Shown in pieces: positions 33,678-43,599 of a DNA stretch of 64,000 nt; position 1 is the stretch's first letter; every line of letters begins with the position of its first letter. The stretch is taken from assembly GCF_024362385.1 (NCBI RefSeq), contig NZ_CP101466.1:3410001-3474000 (forward strand), in the 5' to 3' direction. The translations under genes were made by a program, and so were the position numbers. Source of the DNA: Arthrobacter sp. DNA4. GTDB taxonomy: Bacteria > Actinomycetota > Actinomycetes > Actinomycetales > Micrococcaceae. Below the pieces are notes generated by a model. The model was not told where the DNA came from. It saw only the letters and a list, made by a program, of their open reading frames with translations, and made no database searches.

Positions 33678-34668
33678 GTTTTCGCGTTACCGACGACAAG
33701 TCAGGCGTGCACATGGAACACCATCAACACGGGGACGCGCCGGTCCTGAACAAGTCAGTGCCGGTGCGCCACCCGGGCCGGTGGGTCAGCGCCGTCATTA
33801 TCCTTCTCCTGGTGGCGGCATTCCTGCAGAGCCTGTTCACCAACCCCAACTTCCGCTGGGACGTTGTGGGCACCTACATCCTGGATGTGAAGGTCGTCCA
33901 GGGCGTGGGCTGGACCCTCCTGCTGACGGTTGCTTCCATGGTGCTGGCCATTGTCCTGGCCATCCTGCTGGCGGTCATGCGGCAATCCGACAACCCGGTG
34001 TTCCGCTGGACCAGCTGGGTGTGGGTGTGGTTCTTCCGTGGCACGCCTGTCTACACGCAGCTCGTGTTCTGGGGCCTGGTGACGGTTCTCTACCCGGCCT
34101 TTACCCTGGGCATTCCGTTTGGACCGGAGCTCTTCAGCTACGCGCTGTCAGATCCCAGCAAAGGCCTGATCCCTGCGATCCTCGGCCTGGGCCTCAACGA
34201 ATCCGCCTACCTCGCGGAGATTTTCCGGGCCGGCCTCAAGTCCGTGGACAAGGGCCAGCAGGAAGCCGCCGAGGCGCTGGGCATGTCCAAGGGCAAGATC
34301 ATGTGGCGGATCATCCTGCCGCAGGCCATGCGGATCATTGTTCCGCCCACGGGCAACGAAACGATTGGCATGCTGAAGACCACGTCGCTGGTCCTGGCCG
34401 TCCCGTTCACCCTTGACCTGACCTTTGCCACCAACGCCCTGGCCAACCGCATTTACCTCCCTATCCCGCTCCTGATCGTTGCGGCATTCTGGTACCTGCT
34501 GGTCACCAGCATCCTGATGGTCGGGCAGCACTACCTTGAGGCGTACTACGGCAGGGGTGTGGACAATTCGGCCCCGGCAGCGGTCAACCCGGCAGCTGCC
34601 AAAGCCGCGGGCGCCGGTGCTGATGCACATCGCTCAATGAAGACGGACTTCCCCGAGGAGAGTGCACG

Positions 34669-34672
<4 letters not shown>
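33674..34672 (+). CDS. Amino-acid ABC transporter permease (HisM/GlnP family)
   Basis: 332 residues. After a polar N-terminal tail of about 35 residues there are six or so helices. The [12 protein letters not shown] segment and the coupling loop [24 protein letters not shown] with [16 protein letters not shown] are typical of polar amino-acid permeases. The TTG start overlaps the upstream stop by four bases; an ATG at 33713 is an alternative without a better ribosome site. The ATPase start overlaps its stop (ATGA). The last 40 residues form an Ala-rich cytoplasmic tail, which is longer than usual. Confidence 0.85.
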
Positions 34673-35445
<773 letters not shown>

Positions 35446-35469
35446 CGCGGTTCCTCACTTTCGACACGC

Positions 35470-35513
35470 AAATGCCCTGTCGCTGCCGGTATATCGGTAG
35501 CGGCAGGGCATTT
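35470..35513. terminator. Strong bidirectional terminator between the ABC operon and menD
   Basis: AAATGCCCTG / CAGGGCATTT (10 bp, perfect) continues into CGCTGCCG / CGGTAGCG with one mismatch. It has A/T-rich ends suited to termination in both directions. Confidence 0.88.
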
Positions 35514-35544
35514 CCGTGTCACAGCGGATTGTGCGCGTCGGCAG

Positions 35545-37305
35545 CTACTGCCCCGACAACACAGCCTCCACGGCGGCGGAGACTGCTTCCTTGATCCGGG
35601 CGTGGAGTTCGCGCAGCGCCCCGCGGTCCGCGCGGACCTCCACGATGCTGCGTCCCTGCACAGGCCGGTCAAGCGCCTCGGCGAGTCCCGCCGTCGTACT
35701 GACCAGGGAATGCCCGACGCCGTACGCCGCCGCGAGTGCCGCGATGTCCACCGAGTGCGGGGTGCCAAAGAGTCGCTCGACGGCGTCTCCGTAGCGGCCG
35801 CCTTCCTCCACTCCCCCGTGCTCGAGCAGGCTGAAGATGGCGCCGCCGGCGTCGTTCAGGACCACGATCCGCAGGTCCGGCTCTTCTTCCCCCGCGCCGA
35901 GGAGGAGGCCGCCCGCGTCGTGCAGGAAGGTCACGTCGCCCAGCAGGACGGTGGTCTGCTGCCGGCCGCCCAAAGCGATGCCGGTGGCGGTGGAAATGGT
36001 GCCGTCGATGCCGGCCAGGCCCCGGTTGGCGTACACGGTGGCGGCTGGATCCGCGGCGGGAAGTCCGGCGAGGTCCACGTCGCGGATGCCGTTGGAGGAA
36101 CCGAGCAGCAGCTGGCCGCGCGAATGCTTCCAGACCAGCGACGCCACCGAGGGGCCGGTGGCAGCGGGGTCGGCGGACACCACCTGGTCCAGTGCGTGCT
36201 GCGCGGCCGATCCGGCAAGCAGCCACGTGTCCAGCCAGCTGGAGCTGCCGCGGCCGGCGAATCCGGCGAGGTCCGCGAGGTTTTCCAGCGGCAGTTCGGT
36301 GCGGCGCCCGGGCTCGTACCAGGCGACCGGGACAGGCTGGTACAGGGCAGATTCGACGTCGGCACTGGCCAGCAGCGCGGCCACCGGACGGGACAGCGTG
36401 GGCCGGCCGAACAACACCACGCGTTCGATCGGTTGCGCGGAACCGGCCCGGAAGTGCTCCAGCAGCAGCCGGTACGGACCCACGGCGTTTGGACCGAAGC
36501 GGGCGTTGGAGGATGGCTCAGCGAGCAGCGGCAGGTTGTGGGCACGGGCGAATGCTTCGGCCACGGGGCCGGCGTCGTGCCCTGCCAGCACCACCGTGCG
36601 CCGCTCCGGCAGCGTGTCCGGGGCCGTCGGCAGGTTCATGACCAGCGGCTCGGATCCCACCCGGTAGCGCTGGCGCTCCACGGCGTCGGGCAGCCGGTCC
36701 CCGGGGGCCGGAACCAGCGGGTCCCTGAACGCGAGGTTGAGCTGGACCGGGCCCGGCGGAAGGTCCGGGAATGCGCCGGTTGCTGCGGAGAGTCCGGTCT
36801 GGATGGCCCGCTCGGGGTTGCTGCCGGCGGGAACATCGGCGGCGAACCGGACGTGCTCGCCAAAGAGGTCCGGCTGCACCGTGGTCTGGTTGGCCCCGGT
36901 TCCGCGCAGCTCATCGGGCCGGTCTGCCGAAAGGACGATCAGCGGGACAGCGGCATGGTTGGCTTCCATCACCGCAGGCATCAGGTTTCCGACGGCGGTT
37001 CCGGACGTGGTGAGGACGGCTGCGGGCGAGCCGCTGGACAGGGCAAGGCCCAGCGCGGTGAATCCTGCGGAACGCTCATCGATGCGGACCAGCATGTCCA
37101 CCCGGCCCGCGGCGGAGGCTTCGGCGAGGGCGTATGCCATGGGGGCCGACCGCGAACCCGGCGATACCACCACGTGCCGCACGCCGCCGTCGAGCAGGAC
37201 CTCGACGGCGATCCTCGCCGCAGCGAGCGCACTCAGCTCAGCGTCGGGGGCGTCAGGGCTGCTCAGCCCGGGGGTGTCCGGGGCAGGTTCGTTCAACGAA
37301 GTCAC
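35545..37305 (-). CDS. menD: SEPHCHC synthase (MenD)
   Basis: About 586 residues of the thiamine-diphosphate enzyme family. RIDERSAGFTALGLAL holds the conserved Glu that activates the cofactor. VLTTSGTAVGNLMPAVMEA and SADRPDELRGTGANQT are MenD signatures. ANRGLAGIDGTISTATG and LLGDVTFLHDAGGLL form the ThDP/Mg site. It joins isochorismate and 2-oxoglutarate in the second menaquinone step. I use GTG 37305; the adjacent TTG 37308 is possible. The 32-bp repeat array begins only about 20 bases upstream of the start and so lies in or next to its promoter. Confidence 0.92.
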   Translation of the reverse strand: MTSLNEPAPDTPGLSSPDAPDAELSALAAARIAVEVLLDGGVRHVVVSPGSRSAPMAYALAEASAAGRVDMLVRIDERSAGFTALGLALSSGSPAAVLTTSGTAVGNLMPAVMEANHAAVPLIVLSADRPDELRGTGANQTTVQPDLFGEHVRFAADVPAGSNPERAIQTGLSAATGAFPDLPPGPVQLNLAFRDPLVPAPGDRLPDAVERQRYRVGSEPLVMNLPTAPDTLPERRTVVLAGHDAGPVAEAFARAHNLPLLAEPSSNARFGPNAVGPYRLLLEHFRAGSAQPIERVVLFGRPTLSRPVAALLASADVESALYQPVPVAWYEPGRRTELPLENLADLAGFAGRGSSSWLDTWLLAGSAAQHALDQVVSADPAATGPSVASLVWKHSRGQLLLGSSNGIRDVDLAGLPAADPAATVYANRGLAGIDGTISTATGIALGGRQQTTVLLGDVTFLHDAGGLLLGAGEEEPDLRIVVLNDAGGAIFSLLEHGGVEEGGRYGDAVERLFGTPHSVDIAALAAAYGVGHSLVSTTAGLAEALDRPVQGRSIVEVRADRGALRELHARIKEAVSAAVEAVLSGQ

Positions 37306-37326
37306 CAACCCAGTTTGCCACCCTCC

Positions 37327-37600
37327 AACGCCCCATCACTTCCTGCCCCGAATCGCCATACGCCCCATCACCTCCTGCACCGAATCGTCAAACGCCCCAT
37401 CACCTCCTGCCCCGGCGCCCCCGGGAAGTGATGGGGCGTTGCCGAAAAGGGGGCTAAAGGTGATGGGGCGTTCCCGGGAAGGGGGCTAAAGGTGATGGGG
37501 CGTTCCCGGGAAGGGGGCTAAAGGTGATGGGGCGTTCCCGGGAAGGGGGCTAAAGGTGATGGGGCGTTCCCGGGAAGGGGGCGGGAAGTGATGGGGCGTC
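37327..37600. repeat. 32-bp-phased repeat array with internal inversion (9 copies)
   Basis: The core GTGATGGGGCGTT occurs as its complement at 37327, 37359 and 37391, and directly at 37428, 37460, 37492, 37524, 37556 and 37588 (last and second copies one mismatch). Successive copies in each half are exactly 32 bases apart. Four complete 32-base units (37451-37578) are identical and contain the palindrome TTCCCGGGAA. The array fills the divergent region between menD and the lacI-type gene. It encodes no protein. Confidence 0.9.
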
Positions 37601-37614
37601 GGAACGGAGCGGAA

Positions 37615-37636
37615 GCTCACACGAGTTAGGTAAACT
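37615..37636 (+). promoter_or_regulatory. LacI-type operator and -10 of the regulator gene (autoregulation)
   Basis: The 16 bases at 37615-37630 match the operator CCTAACACGTGTTAGG at 13 of 16 positions, with the right half (GTTAGG) perfect. They abut TAAACT (37631-37636), a plausible -10. This suggests the LacI-family protein controls its own gene. Confidence 0.55.
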
Positions 37637-37675
37637 TCATCCAAGCAAGAGATCCGAGCATGCGAAGGACCGCCC

Positions 37676-38764
37676 ATGAAGCGCAAGGCCACCGCCCTCG
37701 ACGTCGCCAAGCTGGCAGGCGTTTCGCGCAGTGCCGTGTCGCTGGTGCTGAACGGCCGCGGCGACGGAAACGTGGCGCTCGAAAGCCAGCAACGGATCCG
37801 GGAGGCGGCGGCAGCGCTCAACTACTCCCCCAACAAGATCGCCCTGAGCCTGCGCAACCAGCAATCGCGGGTCATCGGCATCGTGTCCGACCAGGTGGTC
37901 ACGAGCCCGTTCGACGGCAACATCATTGCCGGCGCTGATGCCGTGGCCCGGGAACACGGCTTCGTGACCGTGGTGATGGACACCGAGCTGGACGAGTCCC
38001 GCGATGAGAGCGCCGTGGAAACCCTGCTGGACCGCCAGGTGGACGGCCTGATGTACGTGACCGTGGGCCTGCGGCCGCTGCACGTGCCCGCAAACATGGC
38101 GCGTGTACCGTCGATCCTGGCCAACTGCTTCGATGACCGTCCGGAGGCAGGGCTTCCGGCCGTGATTCCTGACGAAGTGCGCGGTGGCCGGGAAGCCGCA
38201 GAGCACGTGATGTCCCTGGGCCACCGGGACATCGCATTCCTCGCGGGCGACTCCCTGACCCCCGCGGCGCCCCGCCGGATCGAGGGCTACCGTGCGGCCT
38301 TCAGCGGCGCGGGGATGCCCGTCAACGAGGACCGCGTCATCCAGGTGGGCTGGGACATCGACGCCGGTTTCCACGGTGCCATGAAACTCCTCGAAGGCGT
38401 GGAACCGGCCGCCCGGCCCACTGCCATCCTGTGCGCCAACGACCGTCTGTCCATCGGTGTAGTGCTGGCCTGCTACCGCCTGGGCCTGAGCGTCCCGCAG
38501 GATGTGTCCGTCATGGGGTACGACGACGAATTCCGCATCGCGAAGGCCATGGTCCCCGCGCTGAGCACCATGGCCCTGCCGCTCCGGGAGATGGGGGCGG
38601 CGGCCATGGCGTCACTGCTCGCCGAGGTGGGGTCTGCACCGGAGGGAACGTCCGACGACGACGGCCCGGCTGCCGCCGCCGTCTCCGGCACCGCGAGGGA
38701 GACGATGGTTCCCTGCCGGCTGGTGGTCAGGGAATCCACCGGCCCGGTCCCGGCCGGACGCTGA
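37676..38764 (+). CDS. LacI-family transcriptional regulator of the fructoside locus
   Basis: 362 residues. N-terminal LacI helix-turn-helix and hinge (ALDVAKLAGVSRSAVSLVLNGRGD, residues about 7-30, then SLRNQQSRVIGIV). A periplasmic-binding-like sensor domain follows, with AILCANDRLSIGVVLACYRLGLSVPQDVSVMGYDD. It should bind the palindromic operators at 43600-43619 and 43634-43649, in front of the sugar ABC/GH32 operon, and release on binding a sugar. A similar site lies at its own promoter. The last 40 residues are a low-complexity Ala/Asp stretch plus a short conserved end. The gene is convergent with the GH32 gene. Confidence 0.88.
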   Translation: MKRKATALDVAKLAGVSRSAVSLVLNGRGDGNVALESQQRIREAAAALNYSPNKIALSLRNQQSRVIGIVSDQVVTSPFDGNIIAGADAVAREHGFVTVVMDTELDESRDESAVETLLDRQVDGLMYVTVGLRPLHVPANMARVPSILANCFDDRPEAGLPAVIPDEVRGGREAAEHVMSLGHRDIAFLAGDSLTPAAPRRIEGYRAAFSGAGMPVNEDRVIQVGWDIDAGFHGAMKLLEGVEPAARPTAILCANDRLSIGVVLACYRLGLSVPQDVSVMGYDDEFRIAKAMVPALSTMALPLREMGAAAMASLLAEVGSAPEGTSDDDGPAAAAVSGTARETMVPCRLVVRESTGPVPAGR

Positions 38765-38806
38765 CCACGCCGCCGGCCGGGGCCCGCCAGGCCGGTTTGG
38801 AGCGGG

Positions 38807-40201
38807 CTATGCGGGCCTGGCCAGGCTCCAGACGTCCGCCGTTGCCCCTGCGGGAAGGCTTAGTTTCCATTTCTCCCCCGCAGCTGGGTAAGCACGCAGC
38901 GTGGTTGCCACCGACCCGGAACGGTACACCTCCACCAGGGAGGCATCCACGAACACCCGCAGCTCCTCCCCTGCGTCGACGCTGCCGCTGAAGACCACCT
39001 GCCGGCTTCCGTTCCCCACCAGGAGCAGCTCCACAGCACCGCCCATTCCTGCGGTGACCACGGCCTCGGCGAAGGCAGGCAACGGCACCGTCCCGGATGC
39101 CTGGCCGGTGAGCAACTCTCCACGGTAGGCATCGACTTCCGGGGCAGGGCTGACCGCAAGGGAACCGCCGACTATCGACAGCTCGCGCGGGAAGGTCAGG
39201 ACTCCGGCCCACCCGGCGGCGTCGATCTCTGCCTGGCTGCGGCCGCGGCGCCCGTCCCGCCCCGGGCCTTCGTTGGCCCAGCCCCACAGCAGGGCCCGGT
39301 CCGCCAGGGACACCACCTGCGGGGCGTAGAAGTCGCGGCCGAGATCGGACTTTCCGCCGGTCCGCGGCGTGAAGACGGGCAGCCCTGTGGCGGGGTCTTC
39401 GGCCAGCGATCCGATCAGGTGGCCCACGCCGTTGGCGTGTTCGTGTGAGTCGCCGGCGAGCCAGAGCGAGAACATCATCAGCCAGCTGCCCCCGGCAGGG
39501 GCATTGTTGTCGGGCACCTGCACCAGCTGCGGGCATTCCCAGATCTCCGCTGGCGTGAAGGTGGCGGCAACCGGGTTCTGCGAGGTCAGCCAGATGCCCT
39601 GGTACTTCCAGTCGGTCAGATCGTCCACGGTGTAGAGCAGCAGGGCGGCGTGCCCGTTGGCCAGTCCGGCGCCCTGCATGGCGTACCGCTTGCCGTTGAA
39701 GCGGAAAATGAACGGGTCCCGCACTGCGGTCACCAGTCCGTCGGCGGGCATGGTGGCGGAAACGTGGCCTGCCTGCTCCCAGTGGACAAGGTCCTCCGAG
39801 CCGCGGGCGATGACCACCTGTGAGTGGCCCCCGTCGCCGCGGACGCCGGAGTAGGCAGCGGTGGGAACACCGTCGTCGTCCGTCACCACCCCTGTCCAGC
39901 AGCCGTACTCGTCGGGGCCGCCATCCTGCGGGCGAAGCGCCACGGGGTGCTCCTCCCAGCGGACCAGGTCCACCGAGCTCACGTGTCCCCAGGCGATCCT
40001 GTGGTGCCGGGCCGAGTCCGGGTTGTACTGGAAGAACACGTGGTACCGGCCGTTGATGAAGCTGATGCCGTTGGGGTCATTGATCCAGCCCTGCGCCGGG
40101 CGCGGGTGGAAGCGGGGGAAGGCGGGGTCGGGGTGGGCGGCGGCAACGTCGTCGAAGGTGACGGTGCCGGGATGGACGGCGGCGAGGTCCGGGGAGGTCA
40201 T
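38807..40201 (-). CDS. Glycoside hydrolase family 32 (beta-fructosidase/sucrose hydrolase type)
   Basis: 464 residues. The five-bladed catalytic domain shows the nucleophile motif GWINDPNG (Asp42), the transition-state motif AVRDPF (Asp162), the acid/base in EIWECPQL (Glu222), and FYAPQVVSL. A C-terminal beta-sandwich ends the protein. No signal peptide is seen, so it should act in the cytoplasm on sucrose or short fructans brought in by the ABC transporter. It is the last gene of the leftward LacI-controlled operon, 33 bases after the second permease. Exact substrate (sucrose, levanbiose, inulin fragments) cannot be read from sequence. Confidence 0.9.
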   Translation of the reverse strand: MTSPDLAAVHPGTVTFDDVAAAHPDPAFPRFHPRPAQGWINDPNGISFINGRYHVFFQYNPDSARHHRIAWGHVSSVDLVRWEEHPVALRPQDGGPDEYGCWTGVVTDDDGVPTAAYSGVRGDGGHSQVVIARGSEDLVHWEQAGHVSATMPADGLVTAVRDPFIFRFNGKRYAMQGAGLANGHAALLLYTVDDLTDWKYQGIWLTSQNPVAATFTPAEIWECPQLVQVPDNNAPAGGSWLMMFSLWLAGDSHEHANGVGHLIGSLAEDPATGLPVFTPRTGGKSDLGRDFYAPQVVSLADRALLWGWANEGPGRDGRRGRSQAEIDAAGWAGVLTFPRELSIVGGSLAVSPAPEVDAYRGELLTGQASGTVPLPAFAEAVVTAGMGGAVELLLVGNGSRQVVFSGSVDAGEELRVFVDASLVEVYRSGSVATTLRAYPAAGEKWKLSLPAGATADVWSLARPA

Positions 40202-40234
40202 GGAACGGCCTTTCGGGCTTGAGGGAGGAAGGGT

Positions 40235-41137
40235 TTACTTGCCGGTTCCGGCTGTGAGGCCGTCCTGCAGGGCGCGTTGGCCGAAAATGAAGACCACCAG
40301 CGCGGGGATCATGGACAGGACTACGCCCGCCAGGACCACCGAAATGCTGCCGGTGCCCAGGTTGCCCTGCAGTGAGACGAGGCCCAGCGGGAGGGTGAAG
40401 TTCTGTTCGGAAATGGTGAGGATCAGCGGGCGGAAGAACTCGTTCCAGTGGAAGTTGAACGCGAGGATTCCCACAATCGCCATGCCGGGCATCGCCAGGG
40501 GCGCGTATACCGAACGGAATGTCCGCCACGGGCTGGCGCCGTCGATCGAGGCGGCTTCGGCGAGTTCGGCCGGCAGCCCCATGAAGTACTGGCGCATCAG
40601 GAACGTGCCGAACGCCGTCGGGATGGCCGGCAGGATCAGCGCGAGCAGGGTGTCGGACAGGCCCATGCCGCGGATCAGCATGAAGACGGGGACGATCGTC
40701 ACCTGTACGGGCACCATCATGGTGGCCAGCACGATCGAGAACAGCGCCCCGCGACCACGGAATTTCAGGTGCGCGAACGCGTAGCCGGTCAGGGCGGCGG
40801 AGACCATCTGGCCCACCGCGATCACGCCGGTGACCAGGGCGCTGTTGAGGACCAGCAGGAAAATATTCAGCTGCTTGAATACTTCGCCGTAGGAGGTGAA
40901 GTCCGGGTTCCAGGGAATGAACGACGGCGGCAGCTTGAACGATTCCGACGGCGAACGCAGCGACGTGGACAGGGTCCAGAGCACAGGTCCGAGCGTGAGG
41001 GCGGCTGCGAGCAGCAGCAGGAGGGTCCGGACGGCGAAGCTCCCGTTGAACTTCTTCCGGTTGGGCGTGGTGATGGGGAGGCCTTGGGAGAGCCGGGGCG
41101 AATGTCCGGCCAGGCCGTGGTCAGTTGTGGTTGTCAT
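40235..41137 (-). CDS. Carbohydrate ABC transporter permease (MalG-like)
   Basis: 300 residues with six helices. The CUT1-family coupling loop is intact (ELAEAASIDGASPWRTFRSVYAPLAMPG). N-terminal SPSESFKLPPSFIPWNPDFT is typical for MalG-type permeases. It forms the membrane pore with the permease encoded upstream. The operon has no ATPase, so it probably shares a chromosomal MsiK-like ATPase, as many actinobacterial sugar importers do (inference from family knowledge). An 8-base gap separates it from the upstream permease stop. Confidence 0.88.
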   Translation of the reverse strand: MTTTTDHGLAGHSPRLSQGLPITTPNRKKFNGSFAVRTLLLLLAAALTLGPVLWTLSTSLRSPSESFKLPPSFIPWNPDFTSYGEVFKQLNIFLLVLNSALVTGVIAVGQMVSAALTGYAFAHLKFRGRGALFSIVLATMMVPVQVTIVPVFMLIRGMGLSDTLLALILPAIPTAFGTFLMRQYFMGLPAELAEAASIDGASPWRTFRSVYAPLAMPGMAIVGILAFNFHWNEFFRPLILTISEQNFTLPLGLVSLQGNLGTGSISVVLAGVVLSMIPALVVFIFGQRALQDGLTAGTGK

Positions 41138-41145
41138 GGCTGGCC

Positions 41146-42171
41146 TTACTGGTAGAAGACGAATCGTTTGCTGAGCCGGAACTGTGCGGCCGTGATGGCC
41201 ATGATGATCAGCGTGAGCAGCACGCCGATGGCTGACGCCTGTCCGAATTCGAGCCGCTGGAACGCCGATTCGAAGATGACCATGACGGCGGTGCGGGTGG
41301 AGTCGCCGGGGCCGCCGCGGGTCAGGACGTAGGGCTGGTCGAAGACCTGCAGGGCGCTGATGATGGCCATGACCGAGGCGACGAGCGTGGTGGGGCTCAG
41401 CAGCGGCAACGTCACGTGGAGGTGTTTGCGCCAGCCGGTGGCGCCGTCAATCGCGGCGGTGGCGCCGTCAATCGCGGCTGCCTCGTATGTCTCGACGGGA
41501 ATGGAGGCCAGGCCCCCGATGAACAGGAGGAAGGAGAAGCCGAAGTTCTGCCAGACGTACACCAGGATCACGACGGCGGCCGATCCGCCCGGTGTGGTCA
41601 GCCACGGCACGGCGGGGATGCCCACCAGGGACAGGAACCAGTTGACCACGCCGAACTGTTCGTTAAAGAGGTACCGCATGAAGATGGACACCGAGGCGGC
41701 GGACAGGATCAGCGGGAAGAAGAACGCGGACCGGAAGAATACCCGCAGCCACGCCGGCATCTTCTCCTGCACCATGACCGCCAGTGCCAGGGCGAGTCCC
41801 AGCTGGAGTGCCACCGCCACCACCACGAACACGATGGTGTTCAGGAAGGACACCCGCACGGTGGGGTCCTGGACCACTTCCGAGAAGTTGTCGAAGCCCA
41901 CGAAGGTTGGCGCCGAGATGATGTCCCAGCGGAAGAAGGCCAGGACAACCGAGGCCACGATGGGAACCAGGGTGAACAGGCCCATGCCCAGGATGGTGGG
42001 CGCCAGGAAGATCCAGGCCAGCCAGCGCTGGTTGTGCCTGGCGCCGGTGGTGCGGCCTCCGGCGCCCGAGGCACCGCTGGTGCCGCTGGCGGCGTGGGTG
42101 CGGGCCGTCGTCGTACTTGCCCGGCCGGCTGCCCGCCTGGGCCGTTCGCGGGGCGGGGTGGTGGTGCTCAT
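41146..42171 (-). CDS. Carbohydrate ABC transporter permease (MalF-like) with duplicated coupling-loop segment
   Basis: 341 residues. A Ser/Ala/Thr-rich tail of about 50 residues is followed by six helices. The cytoplasmic EAA loop reads VETYEAAAIDGATAAIDGAT then GWRKHLHVTLPLLSP. A 21-base perfect tandem duplication (41437-41457 and 41458-41478) inserts seven extra residues between EAA-IDGA and GW. This loop docks onto the ATPase, so the insertion may weaken coupling. The start overlaps the binding-protein stop. Otherwise it is a standard CUT1 permease. Confidence 0.87.
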   Translation of the reverse strand: MSTTTPPRERPRRAAGRASTTTARTHAASGTSGASGAGGRTTGARHNQRWLAWIFLAPTILGMGLFTLVPIVASVVLAFFRWDIISAPTFVGFDNFSEVVQDPTVRVSFLNTIVFVVVAVALQLGLALALAVMVQEKMPAWLRVFFRSAFFFPLILSAASVSIFMRYLFNEQFGVVNWFLSLVGIPAVPWLTTPGGSAAVVILVYVWQNFGFSFLLFIGGLASIPVETYEAAAIDGATAAIDGATGWRKHLHVTLPLLSPTTLVASVMAIISALQVFDQPYVLTRGGPGDSTRTAVMVIFESAFQRLEFGQASAIGVLLTLIIMAITAAQFRLSKRFVFYQ

Positions 42172-43589
42172 GACTGCCTCCTCAGGGCAAGTTCAAGGTC
42201 GCGCTGCATGGATGCGAGGGCCTGCTTGAGCTGCTGCTCGTCCCCGCTGACGGCAAGGGATACGTTCTTCATCAGGGCCGTTTCGACGGCGGCCTGCTGG
42301 GGTGGTGCCGGGATGGGGCCCGTGGTGGGGAACCGGTCCAGGGTGTCGTAGAAGACCTTCCAGTGGGCGGGACCCTTGCCGGCATACAGCTGTTCGTTGA
42401 CCATGGAGCGGCGCGCCGGCGTGGTGATCGGGCTAGGGAAGATCAGCGCCATTGCCTCACGGCTGGAGCTGAACTTGATCCATTCCCAGGCGGCATCCTT
42501 GTCCTTGGCGGTCTTCATGATCGCGTAGCCGGCGGTGCCGAACTGGTGGCGCTGGGTCTTCCAGCGCGGGAAGAACTGGACGTCGAAGTCGTTGGCGCCC
42601 ATGCCGGCCTCATGCAGGCCCTGCACCCAGTAGCCGCCGGCGGGCGTGGTTCCGATCCGGTTGGAGGCGAACAGGCCCACCAGGGAACTGCCCCCGCCTT
42701 CTTCCGGCCGGACGCCCAGTCCGTCCTTGACCAGGCCGCGGAGGTAGTCGAAGGACTCGAACACCCGGTCGTCGTTCGCGTTCGGTTCCAGCCACTGGTA
42801 GCCGCCGGAGCGGAGGCTGCGGGAGGGGTCGTTGGCGTAGAAGCCGTCCCAGAGCCAGTCGCCTCCTGCGGACCTGGTCTCTTTGAGGAAGCTGGTGTCG
42901 TTGGCATAGAGCCACGGCACCACGCCGCCAAAGAGCCTGTTGGTCCAGTAGTAGGGCGTGAAGTCGGAGGTCCGGGCCTTGCGCATCGCGGCGAGGCTGT
43001 TGCGGAAATCGATGTGGGTCCAGTCGTCCGCCGGCCGGTCCAAGCCTGCCTGCGCAAACGCGGCCGTGTTGTAGTACATGTTGGCCGCATTCCAGTCCAT
43101 GGGGAGCTGGTAGAGGCTGCCCTTGTACATGAAGGCTTCCACCAGGCTGGGGTGCACGTCATCGAAGAATTCGCGCATGTCCGCGGCATCGCGGCGGATG
43201 TACTCGTCCAGCGGGTGGGCCAGCTTTTCCGCGAACAGTTGGGCGCCCTCGGTGGCCACGTACACCACGTCCGGCGGGGTTCCCGCGGCCACCATGGTGA
43301 GGATTTTGGTGAAGAAGTCTTTCCAGTCCACGGCCTGGATGGCTTGGACCTTGACCCGGATTTCCGGGTGGAGGCGGGTGAATGTGTCGATGGCCCGCTG
43401 GCGGGCGGCGGCGTCCGCGGCGGTGCCCATGATGGCGATGCTGAGGCTGTTGTCTCCGCGGCCCGGAATGTCCGTTCCGGAGAGCCGCGGCCACGACGCC
43501 ACGGTTGCTCCGATGATTCCCGTGCCGAGGGCACCCAGGGCGGTACGGCGGGTGATGTCCCGCAGGTGCCCGTCTATGGCTCCGGTCAT
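42168..43589 (-). CDS. Sugar ABC transporter substrate-binding protein
   Basis: 473 residues of the extracellular solute-binding family 1. The N-terminus carries DITRRTALGALGTGIIGA, a twin-arginine-like signal without a lipobox. The mature domain shows the repeat pattern VKVQAIQAVDWKDFFTKIL, AGTPPDVVYVATEGAQLF, PMDWNAANMYYNTAAF and TAGYAIMKTAKDKDAAWEWI. It should capture a fructoside and deliver it to the two permeases. A strong AAGGAAAAGGAC ribosome site precedes ATG 43589. The promoter with two LacI-type operators is directly upstream. Confidence 0.87.
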   Translation of the reverse strand: MTGAIDGHLRDITRRTALGALGTGIIGATVASWPRLSGTDIPGRGDNSLSIAIMGTAADAAARQRAIDTFTRLHPEIRVKVQAIQAVDWKDFFTKILTMVAAGTPPDVVYVATEGAQLFAEKLAHPLDEYIRRDAADMREFFDDVHPSLVEAFMYKGSLYQLPMDWNAANMYYNTAAFAQAGLDRPADDWTHIDFRNSLAAMRKARTSDFTPYYWTNRLFGGVVPWLYANDTSFLKETRSAGGDWLWDGFYANDPSRSLRSGGYQWLEPNANDDRVFESFDYLRGLVKDGLGVRPEEGGGSSLVGLFASNRIGTTPAGGYWVQGLHEAGMGANDFDVQFFPRWKTQRHQFGTAGYAIMKTAKDKDAAWEWIKFSSSREAMALIFPSPITTPARRSMVNEQLYAGKGPAHWKVFYDTLDRFPTTGPIPAPPQQAAVETALMKNVSLAVSGDEQQLKQALASMQRDLELALRRQS

Positions 43590-43599
43590 GTCCTTTTCC

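Noticed and set aside
37327-37600. CRISPR array
   Set aside because: Spacers are repeated rather than unique, repeats are only 13 bases within identical 32-base units, orientation flips, and no cas genes are near.
38786-38821. GCCAGGCC/GGCCTGGC inverted repeat as a terminator
   Set aside because: It overlaps the GH32 coding end, arms are only 8 bp and the loop is 20 bases; likely chance in GC-rich sequence.
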